Of a stretch of 64,000 nucleotides of DNA, positions 16,424 through 25,423 are shown piece by piece. Below the pieces are notes generated by a model, which was not told the origin of the DNA, made no database searches, and saw only the letters and a list, made by a program, of their open reading frames with translations. A program made the translations under genes and the position numbers. This DNA comes from Geobacter sp. AOG2 (GTDB lineage Bacteria; Desulfobacterota; Desulfuromonadia; Geobacterales; Pseudopelobacteraceae). Location: contig NZ_BLJA01000001.1 of NCBI RefSeq assembly GCF_019972295.1, positions 3,671,750-3,735,749 on the forward strand, in the 5' to 3' direction. Within the stretch, counting starts at the first letter, position 1. The number at the start of each line of letters is the position of its first letter.

Positions 16424-16495
16424 GGCTGTCTCGGTGAGACCCTTAGGCTATCCGTCCCGCCATCGCTGGCGGTTTAGTAGTATCGCTTATCAGAA
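16394..16495 (-). ncRNA. GEMM-type cyclic-dinucleotide riboswitch, resembling the cGAMP class (GEMM-Ib)
   Basis: On the minus strand the core reads TACTAAACC, a short hairpin (GCC-AGCGAT-GGC), GGGACGGATAGCC, then TAAGGGTCTC-ACC-GAGACAGCCGGG and TGCCGAAAG. These are the conserved blocks of GEMM riboswitches. The TACTAAACC lead-in and the AAGGGTCTC/GAGACAGCCGGG stem match the Geobacter cGAMP-responsive members as I remember them. It lies 153 nt upstream of the coiled-coil gene's start codon. Ligand choice (cGAMP or c-di-GMP) is inferred from an A at the position aligned with Vc2 G20. Confidence 0.8.
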
Positions 16496-16593
16496 GGTCA
16501 AGATAACTCTATGTATGTGAAAATTAATTTTAAGCGAGGCAGCCGTTTTGTCAAGCGATAATTGGCGGTTGGGTGGGCACGGCTGCCGGGCCG

Positions 16594-17880
16594 TCAGCGT
16601 TTCATGGCGTCGTCCATGACCTTGTAGGCGCAGAACTCGCCGCACATGGTGCAGGCCCCGTGGTCGGCGACCGGCGAGTTGGCGCGGAACTCCCGCGCCT
16701 TGTCCTCGTCCAGCGCCAGGGCGAATTGCCCTTCCCAGTCCAGTTTCTTCCGGCACGTGGCCATCCGGATGTCCTTGTCCATGGCCCCCTTGACGCCCTT
16801 GGCGATGTCGGCCGCATGGGCGGCGATGCGGGAGGCGATCACGCCGTCGCGCACGTCCTGCACGTCCGGCAGGCGCAGGTGCTCGCTGGGGGTGACGTAG
16901 CAGAGGAAGTCGGCTCCCGCGGCCGCAGCGATGGCGCCGCCGATGGCGCAGGTGATGTGGTCGTATCCCGGCGCGATATCGGTGACCAGGGGTCCCAGGA
17001 CGTAGAAGGGCGCGCCGTGGCACAGCCGCTTCTGCAACTGGATGTTGGCCTGGATCTGGTTCAGGGGCACGTGCCCCGGACCTTCGATCATGACCTGTAC
17101 CCCGGCGTCCTGGGCGCGCTGGGTCAATTCCCCCAGGATGATCAGTTCCTGGATCTGGGCCCGGTCGGTGGCGTCGGCCAGGCAGCCGGGGCGGAAGCCG
17201 TCGCCCAGGGACAGGGTCATGTCGTATTCCTTGGTGATCTCCAGAAGCTTGTCGAAGTGCTCGAAGAGCGGGTTCTCCTGGCGGTTGTAGCTCATCCACT
17301 CGATGGTGAAGGCCCCCCCGCGGGAGACCACGTCCATGATGCGCCCCTCGTTCTTCATCCGGTCCACCGTGGCGCGGGTCACGCCGCAGTGCACGGTGAT
17401 GAAGTCCACGCCGTCCTCGGCATGCTTGACGATGCCGGCGAAGATGTCGTCCACCGTCATGTCCACAATGGCCTTTTTCTTGACCCGCACGGCATCCAGG
17501 GCGGCCTGGTAGAGCGGCACGCTGCCGATGCAGGCGTTGGTCTCCGCCACCACGGCGCGCCTGATCTCGTCCACCGGTCCGCCGGTGGACAGGTCCATGA
17601 TGGCGTCGGCGCCGTATTTTACGGCAATGCGGGCCTTTTCCAGCTCCTTCTGCATGTCGGTGTCGTCGGAGGATGAACCGATGTTGGCGTTGATCTTGGT
17701 GCGCAGGCCGGTCCCCACCGGCAGGGGGATGCCGTTGGCGTGCTTGATGTTGTGGCAGATGACGATGGTGCCGGCGGCCAGTCCCTCGCGGATGAATTCG
17801 GGCGCGACCCCTTCCGCTGCGGCTGCGATCTGCATCTGTTCGGTAATGAGGCCTCGGCGGGCGTATTCCAGTTGGGTCAT
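16594..17880 (-). CDS. thiC: Phosphomethylpyrimidine synthase ThiC
   Basis: Radical SAM enzyme that rearranges aminoimidazole ribotide to HMP phosphate, the pyrimidine half of thiamine. The 428-residue protein is the short form without the extra N-terminal domain. Family features include ANIGSSSDDTDMQKEL near residue 65, MDLSTGG near 95, GDGFRPGCLADATDRAQ near 235 and EGPGHVPLNQIQAN near 275. The C-terminal cluster motif is CTMCGEFCAYK, the CxxCxxxxC that holds the 4Fe-4S cluster. It follows the thiE-thiD fusion by 27 bp in one minus-strand operon under the TPP riboswitch at 19471. Confidence 0.97.
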   Translation of the reverse strand: MTQLEYARRGLITEQMQIAAAAEGVAPEFIREGLAAGTIVICHNIKHANGIPLPVGTGLRTKINANIGSSSDDTDMQKELEKARIAVKYGADAIMDLSTGGPVDEIRRAVVAETNACIGSVPLYQAALDAVRVKKKAIVDMTVDDIFAGIVKHAEDGVDFITVHCGVTRATVDRMKNEGRIMDVVSRGGAFTIEWMSYNRQENPLFEHFDKLLEITKEYDMTLSLGDGFRPGCLADATDRAQIQELIILGELTQRAQDAGVQVMIEGPGHVPLNQIQANIQLQKRLCHGAPFYVLGPLVTDIAPGYDHITCAIGGAIAAAAGADFLCYVTPSEHLRLPDVQDVRDGVIASRIAAHAADIAKGVKGAMDKDIRMATCRKKLDWEGQFALALDEDKAREFRANSPVADHGACTMCGEFCAYKVMDDAMKR

Positions 17881-17907
17881 TGCGTGCTCCGTACGAAAGA
17901 TTAGTGG

Positions 17908-19389
17908 TCAGGGTTGCCGGTCGCCGTGCTGCGCGGCGGCAAAATGGTTAACCGGGCTATGGCCCTTGCCCAGGGGGTGTGACAGGCGGATGGCGTCGGT
18001 GATGTATTCCTTGGCCTTTTCCACGGCGCATCTGAGCGGTTCTCCCTGGGCGAGGAACGCGGCGATGGCCGAGGCGTAGGTGCAGCCGGTGCCGTGGGTA
18101 TTGCTGGTGAAAGCCCGCTCCGCCGCATACTCCCGGCATTCGTAGCCGTCGAAGAGGATGTCGATGGATTGCCGGCCGGTGAGGTGCCCCCCCTTGAGCA
18201 ACACGTTGGCCGGGCCCAGGGCGTGCAGATCGCGGGCGGCCTGCTCCATGTCCGCCTCGGAGCGGATCGCTCTCCCCAAAAGGCGTTCGGCCTCGGGGAT
18301 GTTGGGGGTCAGCAGGTAGGCATGGGGCAGCAATTGGTCGAGGACCACCCGGATCGAGTCCCGGTCCAGCAGGGTCGTGCCCCCCTTGGAGACCATGACC
18401 GGGTCGATGACCAGCGGGATGTAGACGGTGCGCTCCGTCAGCAGTTCGGCCAGGGCCGAGACGATGGCGGCGGTGTGCAGCATGCCGGTCTTGATGACGT
18501 CCACCGGGATGTCGGCCAGCACGGTGGCGATCTGGTCCACCACAAAGGAGGGGGGGAGGCCGTGGATGGACGAGACCCCCCGGGTGTTCTGGGCGGTCAG
18601 GGCGGTCAGGGCGCTGGCGGCATAGCTCCCCAGGAGGGTGATGGTCTTGATGTCGGCCTGGATGCCCGCCCCGCCTCCCGAGTCGCTGCCGGCCACGGTC
18701 AGGACCGAGCCGCGCGGATAGGGGCAGGTGCGGTTGAAGAGCAGTTTCAATTCGGCGACCGCGATATCCGGGCGGTGGCTGGACAGGACCGACGAGATCA
18801 CCGCCACGGCGTCGGCGCCTGCGTCGATCACCCGGCAGGCGTTGCTGGTGGTGATGCCGCCGATGGCCACCACCGGGAGCTTGATCCGGTCGCGGATGGC
18901 GGCGAGGCCGCCGGTGCCCGGCATGTGGGAGACGACCTTGCTGTCGGTCGGGTACATGGCGCCGAAACCGATGTAATCGGCCCCCTCCCGCTCGGCCTGA
19001 AAGGCCTCGTCCAGATCGTGGGTCGATTTGCCGACGATCCTGCCGGACCCGAGTATCTCCCGCGCCTGGGCAATGCCGCCGTCGTCCTGTCCCAGGTGGA
19101 CGCCGTCCGCATCCAGTTCCCTGGCCAGGTGGATGTCGTCGTTGACGATGAAGACCACCCCGGCGCGCTTGCAGAGCTGTTTCAGCGCGCGCCCTTCTTC
19201 CAGGAGCGTCTCGCGGCTTTTGTCCTTGGCGCGGTACTGGAGCGCCGACACGCCGCCCACGAGGGCGGTCCGCACCCGTTCCACCAGGTTGTCCCCCTGG
19301 TCGGTGATCAGGTAAACGCCCGCTATCGGCGGGAATGCCTGCGCCGTATTGTTGATGACCAGACGAAACTGTCTGCTGCACTCGCCCAT
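17908..19389 (-). CDS. thiED: Bifunctional thiamine phosphate synthase / HMP(-P) kinase (ThiE-ThiD fusion)
   Basis: The N-terminal half (about residues 20-225) is ThiE, which joins HMP-PP to thiazole phosphate. It shows QYRAKDKSRETLLEEG, VNDDIHLARELDADGVHLGQ and GFGAMYPTDSK. The C-terminal half (about 228-493) is ThiD, which phosphorylates HMP and HMP-P, with GSDSGGGAGIQADIKT and NTHGTGCTYASAIAAF. Fusion of the two is known in several bacterial lineages, usually in the reverse or this order. The start at 19389 is supported by GAGGGAAACC upstream. First gene of the thi operon, directly after a TPP riboswitch and terminator. Confidence 0.96.
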   Translation of the reverse strand: MGECSRQFRLVINNTAQAFPPIAGVYLITDQGDNLVERVRTALVGGVSALQYRAKDKSRETLLEEGRALKQLCKRAGVVFIVNDDIHLARELDADGVHLGQDDGGIAQAREILGSGRIVGKSTHDLDEAFQAEREGADYIGFGAMYPTDSKVVSHMPGTGGLAAIRDRIKLPVVAIGGITTSNACRVIDAGADAVAVISSVLSSHRPDIAVAELKLLFNRTCPYPRGSVLTVAGSDSGGGAGIQADIKTITLLGSYAASALTALTAQNTRGVSSIHGLPPSFVVDQIATVLADIPVDVIKTGMLHTAAIVSALAELLTERTVYIPLVIDPVMVSKGGTTLLDRDSIRVVLDQLLPHAYLLTPNIPEAERLLGRAIRSEADMEQAARDLHALGPANVLLKGGHLTGRQSIDILFDGYECREYAAERAFTSNTHGTGCTYASAIAAFLAQGEPLRCAVEKAKEYITDAIRLSHPLGKGHSPVNHFAAAQHGDRQP

Positions 19390-19404
19390 GGTTTCCCTCG
19401 CGAT

Positions 19405-19437
19405 AAAAAAGGCCGCGCTGTCATGATACAGGCGGCC
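19405..19437 (-). terminator. Attenuator terminator between TPP riboswitch and thiED
   Basis: On the minus strand GGCCGC-CTGT-ATCATG-ACAG-C-GCGGCC is followed by TTTTTT, 15 bases before the thiED start. It makes the TPP riboswitch a transcriptional off-switch. Confidence 0.85.
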
Positions 19438-19470
19438 GGGTTCATAGAAGATGAACAGTCGTGCAAGCCG

Positions 19471-19560
19471 CTTTCCTACGCCGGGATTAACCGGATCAGG
19501 TTCAAAGGGTCTGATTCCAAAGGAATCATCTCAGTTCTTGCGAACTCCCCCAGGGCCTTG
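19471..19560 (-). ncRNA. TPP riboswitch (THI element)
   Basis: On the minus strand the conserved blocks ACTGAGATGA, ACCCTTTGAACCTGATC, CGGTTAAT and CCGGCGTAGGAAAG appear in order. They match the THI-box consensus that binds thiamine pyrophosphate. It controls thiED-thiC. Confidence 0.95.
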
Positions 19561-19745
19561 TAATTCTGTCTACGGTACTGGATTTAACCGATTCTGTCAA
19601 TCATGTTAACCATGAGGGGTGTTTCCCTCCTCCGTCCTGTCGGCACCCACCCCTTTACAGTCGGCGGCGGACATGGTAATAACCGTGGCGGACCCTTTCT
19701 TTCATCATCTGACGACAGAGTACCCGGAAAAGGAGCACCACGGTC

Positions 19746-20879
19746 GTGTACGACAGCCGCCCCACATTCGCCGAGATCAATCTTGACGCCCTGCGCCATA
19801 ATTTTGAGGTCATCCGCGCCGCCATCCCCCGCCGGACCGAGATCCTGGCGGTGGTCAAGGCCGACGCCTACGGTCACGGCTTCATGGATATCAGCCATGA
19901 GCTGGAGGCCCTGGGGGTGAACGCCTTCGGGGTCGCCTTCCTGGCCGAGGGGATCCAACTGCGCAAGAGCGGCATCGACAAGCCGATCCTGCTCCTGGGC
20001 GGGGTCTATCCCGGCCAGGAACGCAAATGCATCGGCTACAACATCTCCACCGCCCTCTTTACCCTGGAGCAGGCCCAGGCCCTCAACCAGGCCGCCGGAA
20101 AACTCTTCCGCAAGGCCCAGGTCCACCTCAAGATCGACACCGGCATGGGGCGTCTGGGGATTACCTATGCCGAGGCCCCGGCGTTTTTGAGCGAACTGAA
20201 AAAGTTGCCCCACCTCGCCCTGGAGGGGATCGTTTCCCACTTTGCCAGCGCCGACGAGTTGGACGAGTCGGGCCAGCACTTTACCCGCACCCAGGCGGAG
20301 CGGTTCGGTTGGGTGGTCGCCGAGGCCCGCAAGGCCGGGTTTTCCCCGCGGTATATCCACATCGCCAACAGCGCCGCCGCCCTGCTTCGGGATAACGCCG
20401 GCTGCAATCTGGCCCGTCCCGGCATCGTGCTCTACGGCGCCATCCCGTCGCCCGATTTTCAGGGGAAACTGGACCTGAGGCCGGTCATGCGCCTCAAAAG
20501 CCGCATCGCCATGCTGAAATGGGTGGAGCCGGGCACGACCATCAGCTATGCCCGCCGCTTCACCGCCCCCGGACGGACCCTGATCGCCAGCGTGCCGGTG
20601 GGCTACGCCGACGGCTACCCCCGCGCCCTCACCAACCGGGGCGAGGTGCTGATCCGGGGGCAGCGGGCGCGGGTGGCCGGCACGGTCTGCATGGACTGGA
20701 TCATGCTGGACGTGACCAACATCCCCGGCGTGGCGGTGGGGGACGAAGTGGTCCTGATAGGGGACGACGGGGCGGGGAACTGCATCCACGCCGAGGAGTT
20801 GGCGGCCCTGGCCGGCACCATTCCCTACGAGATCTTCTGCGGCATCAGCAAACGGGTGCCCAGGGTTTATTTGAAGTGA
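19746..20879 (+). CDS. alr: Alanine racemase
   Basis: PLP enzyme interconverting L- and D-alanine for peptidoglycan. The 377 residues are full length. The PLP lysine lies in [11 protein letters not shown] near residue 38. The catalytic tyrosine of the C-terminal domain is in [15 protein letters not shown] near 285, and the substrate loop [10 protein letters not shown] follows near 315. The start is GTG 19746 with AAGGAG 11 bases upstream; [16 protein letters not shown] matches the family N-terminus. It is divergent from the thiamine operon. A 350-bp 9-mer array separates it from selD. Confidence 0.96.
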   Translation: MYDSRPTFAEINLDALRHNFEVIRAAIPRRTEILAVVKADAYGHGFMDISHELEALGVNAFGVAFLAEGIQLRKSGIDKPILLLGGVYPGQERKCIGYNISTALFTLEQAQALNQAAGKLFRKAQVHLKIDTGMGRLGITYAEAPAFLSELKKLPHLALEGIVSHFASADELDESGQHFTRTQAERFGWVVAEARKAGFSPRYIHIANSAAALLRDNAGCNLARPGIVLYGAIPSPDFQGKLDLRPVMRLKSRIAMLKWVEPGTTISYARRFTAPGRTLIASVPVGYADGYPRALTNRGEVLIRGQRARVAGTVCMDWIMLDVTNIPGVAVGDEVVLIGDDGAGNCIHAEELAALAGTIPYEIFCGISKRVPRVYLK

Positions 20880-20894
20880 GGGGGGGAGGGGTTT

Positions 20895-21243
20895 AATAGG
20901 ACTTATAGGGATTATAGGACTTATAGGAGTTATAGGAGTTATAGGACTAATAGGAGTTATAGGACTAATAGGAGTTATAGGACTAATAGGAGTTATAGGA
21001 CTAATAGGAATTATAGGACTAATAGGAATTATAGGACTAATAGGAATTATAGGACTAATAGGAATTATAGGTGTCCCATAGGTCCTATAAATTCCCATTA
21101 GTCCCATTCCCATTGATCCCATAAGTCCCATAAGTCCCATAAAATCCCATAAGTCCCATAAAATCCCATAAGTCCCATAAAATCCCATAAGTCCCATAAA
21201 ATCCCATAAGTCCCATAAAATCCCATAAGTCCCATAAAATCCC
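20895..21243. repeat. Longest 9-bp-unit inverted array, between alr and selD (family R5)
   Basis: About 350 bp. The left part repeats GGACTTATA/GGACTAATA/GGAATTATA units; from about 21070 the strand sense flips to TCCCATAAG and TCCCATAAAA units. The right part is a regular 16-18 bp alternation of CCCATAAGT and CCCATAAAAT. There are no stop codons in several frames, which produces long spurious reading frames on both strands. It ends 32 bases before the selD start. Confidence 0.9.
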
Positions 21244-21274
21244 CAACCCCCCACCACCCAAGCAAAGGAACGCC

Positions 21275-22303
21275 ATGATCAAACTGACGCAGTTGGTAAA
21301 AGCCGCCGGTTGAGCCGCGAAACTGGGTCCTGCGGGCCTGGCGAAAGCCCTGGACGGGCTTTGGGATTACCGCGACGAAAACCTTCTTGTAGGTCCCGAG
21401 ACCTCCGACGACGCCGGGGTCTACAGGATCGGGCCGGAGTGCGCCCTGGTGGAGACGGCCGATATCATCACCCCTCCCGTGGACGATCCCTTCACCTTCG
21501 GCCGCGTCGCCGCCACCAACGCGATTTCCGATGTCTACGCCATGGGCGCCCGCCCCGTGACCGCCATGAACCTGGTGTTTTTTCCCGCCTGTTCCCTGCC
21601 GGGTGAAATCCTGCGGGAGATCCTGGCCGGGGGCAACAGCGTGCTGAAAGAGGCCGGGGTCTGTCTGGTGGGCGGCCATACGGTGGAGGACGACGAGTTG
21701 AAGTACGGGCTCTCCGTGACCGGCCTGATCGATCCCGGCCGGATCATCCGCAACTCCACCGTCCGGCCGGGGGATGTGCTGCTCCTGACCAAGCCCCTGG
21801 GCACCGGCATCATCTCCACCGCCATCAAGGGGGAGATGGCCCCGGAGGGGGCGGCGGCCGACGCCTCCGCCTGGATGACCACCTCCAACCGCGCGGGCGC
21901 GGAGCTGATGCGGGAGTGCAACGCCTCCGCCGCCACCGACGTGACCGGCTTCGGCCTGATCGGCCATTGCAGCGAGATGGCCCAGGGCGCCGGGGCGAGC
22001 ATCCGCCTGCGGCTCGACGCCATTCCCCTCATGTCCGGGGTGACCGGGCTGGTCGCCGACGGCATGGTGCCGGCCGGCTGTTACCGCAACCGGGACCACT
22101 ACGCCCCCCTGGTGAGCGGCCGCAACGCCACCGACGAGGACCTTCTGCCGCTCTTCGATCCCCAAACCTCCGGCGGGCTCCTGATCTCGCTCGCGCCCGG
22201 CGATGCGGAGCGTTTCCTGGCCGAAGCCCCTGGGCGCGGCATCTTTACCCGGCAGGTCGGCCTCGTGCTCCCCCGGCAATCCCGTCCCATCGAGATCGTC
22301 TGA
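21275..22303 (+). CDS. selD: Selenide, water dikinase with in-frame UGA (selenocysteine)
   Basis: Makes selenophosphate from selenide and ATP for selenocysteine and selenouridine synthesis. Reading [21 protein letters not shown] from ATG 21275, the UGA at 21311-21313 falls exactly where SelD has its catalytic Cys/Sec, and the same frame stays open to 22303 (342 residues). A gene finder that treats UGA as stop would start falsely at 21449. Further family motifs: [38 protein letters not shown] and [11 protein letters not shown]. The organism must therefore encode SelA, SelB and tRNA-Sec elsewhere. The stop overlaps the next start by one base (TGATG). Confidence 0.95.
21311..21360 (+). promoter_or_regulatory. 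Candidate bacterial SECIS element of selD
   Basis: The sequence directly after the UGA can fold, with an upper stem GGGC / GCCC around CTGGCGAAA at about 21335-21352. Bacterial SECIS hairpins sit at this distance inside the coding region. The exact fold was not computed. Confidence 0.55.
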
Positions 22304-23541
22304 TGCCCGATTACGCACTCGCCATGGACCTGGGCACCACCACCCTGGCCGCTTCCCTGATCGACCGCGCCACCGGGAAGCGGCTGGCCATGACCGGCAG
22401 CATGAACCCCCAGCGCCGGTTCGGGGCCGACGTGGTGTCGCGCCTGGACGCGGCGGTGCACTCGGAAGAGGCGCAACAGGAGATGGCGGCCCTGATCCGC
22501 ACCGAACTGCTGCGTCTGGCCCATGAACTGTGCGCGGAGAGCGGCGTCCCCTGGGGCGGGGTGAAACAGGCCGCCATCGCCGGAAACCCGGCCATGCAAC
22601 ATCTGCTGTTGGGTTTGCCGGTGAAGTCTTTGGCCTTTCCCCCCTATCGTCCCCTGTTCACCGGCGGCAAACCGGTGACGGCGGCAGAACTGGGCTGGGA
22701 CGGCGCGGCCCAGGTGTACCTCTTCCCCATGCCGGGCGGGTTCGTGGGGGGCGATACGGTCGCCTTCCTCTACGGCGCGGCGCCGGGCGAGGCGACCCTC
22801 TGCCTGGACATGGGCACCAACGGCGAGATGGCCCTGACCTCGGGCGACACCATCTGGGCCACCTCGGCCGCGGCCGGGCCGGCCTTCGAGGGGGGCAACC
22901 TCTCCTGCGGCATGGCCGCCCTGCCGGGGGCCGTCAACTCCATCCGCATCGAGGGAGAGCGGGTGAAGATCGCGACGATCGCCGGCCGCGAGCCGGTGGG
23001 CATCTGCGGTTCGGCGGCCATCGAGCTGGTCACGGAACTGCTGGGCCATGGTGTCCTGGAAGCGGGGGGGCGGCTGCGCAGCGCCGACGAGATCCCCTCG
23101 AACCTGGGGCAGCGGGTGGTCGAACAGGACGGGGAGCGTGCCTTCGTCATCCACCGGGACGCCCGGCGGCTCCTGCTCCTCACCCAACGGGACATCCGCC
23201 AGATCCAGTTGGCCAAGGGGGCCATCCGGGCCGGCATGGAGGTCTTGGCCGAACGCTCCGGCATCGCTTTTCCCGGCCTGCGGGATGTGCTCCTGACCGG
23301 CTCCTTCGGGGCGGTTTTGCGCCCCATATGGCTTAAAACCATTGGAATTTTCGATGAAGGCATGGTACATATCTCCAGATTTACCCCCGAAGGCGCGCTG
23401 GCCGGCGTCGAGCGGGCCCTGGCGGAGAACGACGGCTTTGCCTCCGTGGAACGGCTCGGCAAACGATTCCGGGTGGTGCCGCTCTCGGGCACGCCGCTGT
23501 TCGAGTCCATGTTCATGAGGCATATCGATTTCCCCGGGTAG
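22303..23541 (+). CDS. ASKHA-domain protein, RACE/DUF4445-like corrinoid activator without ferredoxin domain
   Basis: A 412-residue ATPase-fold protein. ASKHA phosphate loops are visible as MDLGTTTLAASLID at the N-terminus and CLDMGTNGEMALTSGD near residue 168. These are followed by SAAAGPAFEGGNLSCGM, ICGSAAIELV and LLTGSFG. This matches the C-terminal part of reductive activators of corrinoid proteins (RamA/RACE, DUF4445). It lacks the N-terminal 2Fe-2S domain that those activators normally carry. Translation is coupled to selD (one-base overlap). A corrinoid protein and UroD-type methyltransferase are encoded at 51.7-53.4 kb and are possible clients; that link is speculative. Confidence 0.8.
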   Translation: MPDYALAMDLGTTTLAASLIDRATGKRLAMTGSMNPQRRFGADVVSRLDAAVHSEEAQQEMAALIRTELLRLAHELCAESGVPWGGVKQAAIAGNPAMQHLLLGLPVKSLAFPPYRPLFTGGKPVTAAELGWDGAAQVYLFPMPGGFVGGDTVAFLYGAAPGEATLCLDMGTNGEMALTSGDTIWATSAAAGPAFEGGNLSCGMAALPGAVNSIRIEGERVKIATIAGREPVGICGSAAIELVTELLGHGVLEAGGRLRSADEIPSNLGQRVVEQDGERAFVIHRDARRLLLLTQRDIRQIQLAKGAIRAGMEVLAERSGIAFPGLRDVLLTGSFGAVLRPIWLKTIGIFDEGMVHISRFTPEGALAGVERALAENDGFASVERLGKRFRVVPLSGTPLFESMFMRHIDFPG

Positions 23542-23570
23542 ATTTTGTTGCGGGGCAGGGGGGCTGGGGA

Positions 23571-23729
23571 TTATGGGAACTGGGGGTTATGGGAATTATA
23601 GGACTTATAGGAGCTATAGGACTTCATGGGATCTATAGGACTCATAAGTCCCATAAGTCCCATTAGTCCTATAATTCCCATTAGTCCCATAAGTCCCATT
23701 AGTCTCATAAACCCCATAAACCCCATAAG
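23571..23729. repeat. 9-bp-unit inverted array before purH (family R5)
   Basis: Units of TATGGGAAC and TATAGGACT on the left, and AAGTCCCAT / TAATTCCCA on the right. It ends about 20 bases before the purH start, leaving only the AAAAAGGAG ribosome site. Confidence 0.85.
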
Positions 23730-23750
23730 ATAAAAAAGGAGTCGTCACCA

Positions 23751-25307
23751 ATGGCTAAGATTACCAGGGCGCTCATCAGCGTTTCCGACAAGACCGGCAT
23801 CATCGAATTTTCCCGGCAACTGGCCGATTACGGGGTGGAGATCCTCTCCACCGGCGGCACGGCCAAGCTGTTGCGCGAAGCTGGCCTGACCGTCAAGGAC
23901 GTGTCCGAATTCACCGGGTTCCCCGAGATGCTGGACGGCCGGGTCAAGACCCTGCACCCCAAGGTGCACGGCGGCCTGCTCGGCATGCGCGGCAACCCGG
24001 CCCATGTGGCCAAGATGAAGGAACACGGCATCGAGAACATCGACATGGTGGTGGTCAACCTGTACCCCTTCGAGGCCACCGTGGCCAAGCCGGGGTGCCT
24101 GCTGGAGGACGCCATCGAGAATATCGACATCGGCGGCCCCACCATGCTCCGTTCCGCCGCCAAGAACTACCCGGACGTGACCGTGATCGTGGACTGTGCC
24201 GATTACGCCCTGGTCCTGGAGGAGATGAAGGCCGCCATGGGGGCCGTCTCCCCGGCCACCAACTACGGCCTGGCGGTCAAGGTATTCCAGCACACCGCCG
24301 CCTATGACGGCGCCATCTCCAATTACCTGGGGGCGCGTCTCGGCGAGGAGCCCCAGCAATACCCGGCCACCTTCACCATCCAGGTCAAGAAGGCCCAGGA
24401 TCTGCGCTACGGCGAGAACCCCCAGCAAACGGCCGCCTTTTACGTGGAGAAGGACATTGCGGAGCCGTGCGTCTCCAATGCGGTGCAGTTGCAGGGCAAG
24501 GAACTTTCCTTCAACAATATCATCGACCTGGACGCCGCCATCGAGACGGTCAAGGAGTTCGAGCAGAGCGCGGCGGTCATCATCAAACACACCAATCCCT
24601 GCGGCGTGGCCCTGGCCGATACGCCGCTCAGCGCCTATCTCAAGGCGCGGGAATGCGACCCGGTTTCGGCCTTCGGGGGCATCGTCGGCTTCAACCGCCA
24701 GGTGGATGCCGCAACGGCCCGGGAGCTGGCCTCCACCTTCCTGGAGGCGGTCATCGCCCCCGGTTACAGCGACGAGGCCCTGGAGATCTTCACCGCCAAG
24801 AAGAACGTGCGGCTGATGCAGGTGCCGCTGCTGGAGGAGTATGTGGCCGGGGGGTACGACCTCAAGAAGGTGGTGGGCGGCCTGCTGGTCCAGGGGCGCG
24901 ACCTGGGGATGGTGCGGGCGGCCGACTGCCGCGTGGTGACCGAACGCACCCCGACCGCCTCGGAATATGAGGCCCTGGATTTCGCCTGGCGGGTCTGCAA
25001 GCACGTCAAGTCCAACGCCATCGTCTTCACCAACCGGGACCAGACCGTGGGGATCGGGGCCGGGCAGATGTCCCGGGTCGATTCCTCCAAGATCGCCGTG
25101 CAGAAGGCGCTTCTGGCGACCCAGGGTACGGTGCTGGCGTCCGACGCCTTCTTCCCGTTCCGGGACGGGGTCGACGCCGCCGCGGAAGCCGGGGTGACGG
25201 CCGTCATCCAGCCGGGCGGGAGCGTGCGGGACGAGGAGGTCATAAAAGCGGCCAACGAGCACGGGATCGCCATGGTGTTCACCGGGATGCGGCACTTCAG
25301 GCATTAA
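23751..25307 (+). CDS. purH: Bifunctional AICAR formyltransferase / IMP cyclohydrolase
   Basis: Catalyses the last two steps to IMP. The 518-residue protein has an N-terminal MGS/IMP cyclohydrolase domain ([39 protein letters not shown]). The AICAR transformylase domain follows ([48 protein letters not shown]). Full length with a clear AAGGAG site. It opens a purH-purD-purE run in which each spacer is a 9-bp-unit array, so the genes may form one transcript with large hairpins between cistrons. Confidence 0.97.
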   Translation: MAKITRALISVSDKTGIIEFSRQLADYGVEILSTGGTAKLLREAGLTVKDVSEFTGFPEMLDGRVKTLHPKVHGGLLGMRGNPAHVAKMKEHGIENIDMVVVNLYPFEATVAKPGCLLEDAIENIDIGGPTMLRSAAKNYPDVTVIVDCADYALVLEEMKAAMGAVSPATNYGLAVKVFQHTAAYDGAISNYLGARLGEEPQQYPATFTIQVKKAQDLRYGENPQQTAAFYVEKDIAEPCVSNAVQLQGKELSFNNIIDLDAAIETVKEFEQSAAVIIKHTNPCGVALADTPLSAYLKARECDPVSAFGGIVGFNRQVDAATARELASTFLEAVIAPGYSDEALEIFTAKKNVRLMQVPLLEEYVAGGYDLKKVVGGLLVQGRDLGMVRAADCRVVTERTPTASEYEALDFAWRVCKHVKSNAIVFTNRDQTVGIGAGQMSRVDSSKIAVQKALLATQGTVLASDAFFPFRDGVDAAAEAGVTAVIQPGGSVRDEEVIKAANEHGIAMVFTGMRHFRH

Positions 25308-25315
25308 AAAAATCT

Positions 25316-25385
25316 CATGGGACTTATGGGACAAATGGGACTTATAAGACTTATTGGACGTCCCATTAGTCCTATAAGTCCCATT
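25316..25385. repeat. Short 9-bp-unit inverted array between purH and purD (family R5)
   Basis: The shortest member, about 70 bp: CTCATGGGACTTATGGGAC on the left, TCCCATTAG and TATAAGTCCCATT on the right. It ends 38 bases before the purD start. Confidence 0.8.
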
Positions 25386-25423
25386 CAAACCCAAGCAAAT
25401 TTTCCCGATAGAGGTACAACCCT

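Noticed and set aside
19584..21257. A 557-codon minus-strand frame with collagen-like GTYGILWDL and ISPIIPISP repeats.
   Set aside because: The frame crosses the 9-bp-unit array, which lacks stop codons in several frames, and then runs antisense to alr. It is an artefact of the repeat.
21449..22303. A shorter selD starting at the internal ATG 21449.
   Set aside because: It would remove the N-terminal catalytic region; the frame continues upstream through a UGA at the known Sec position.
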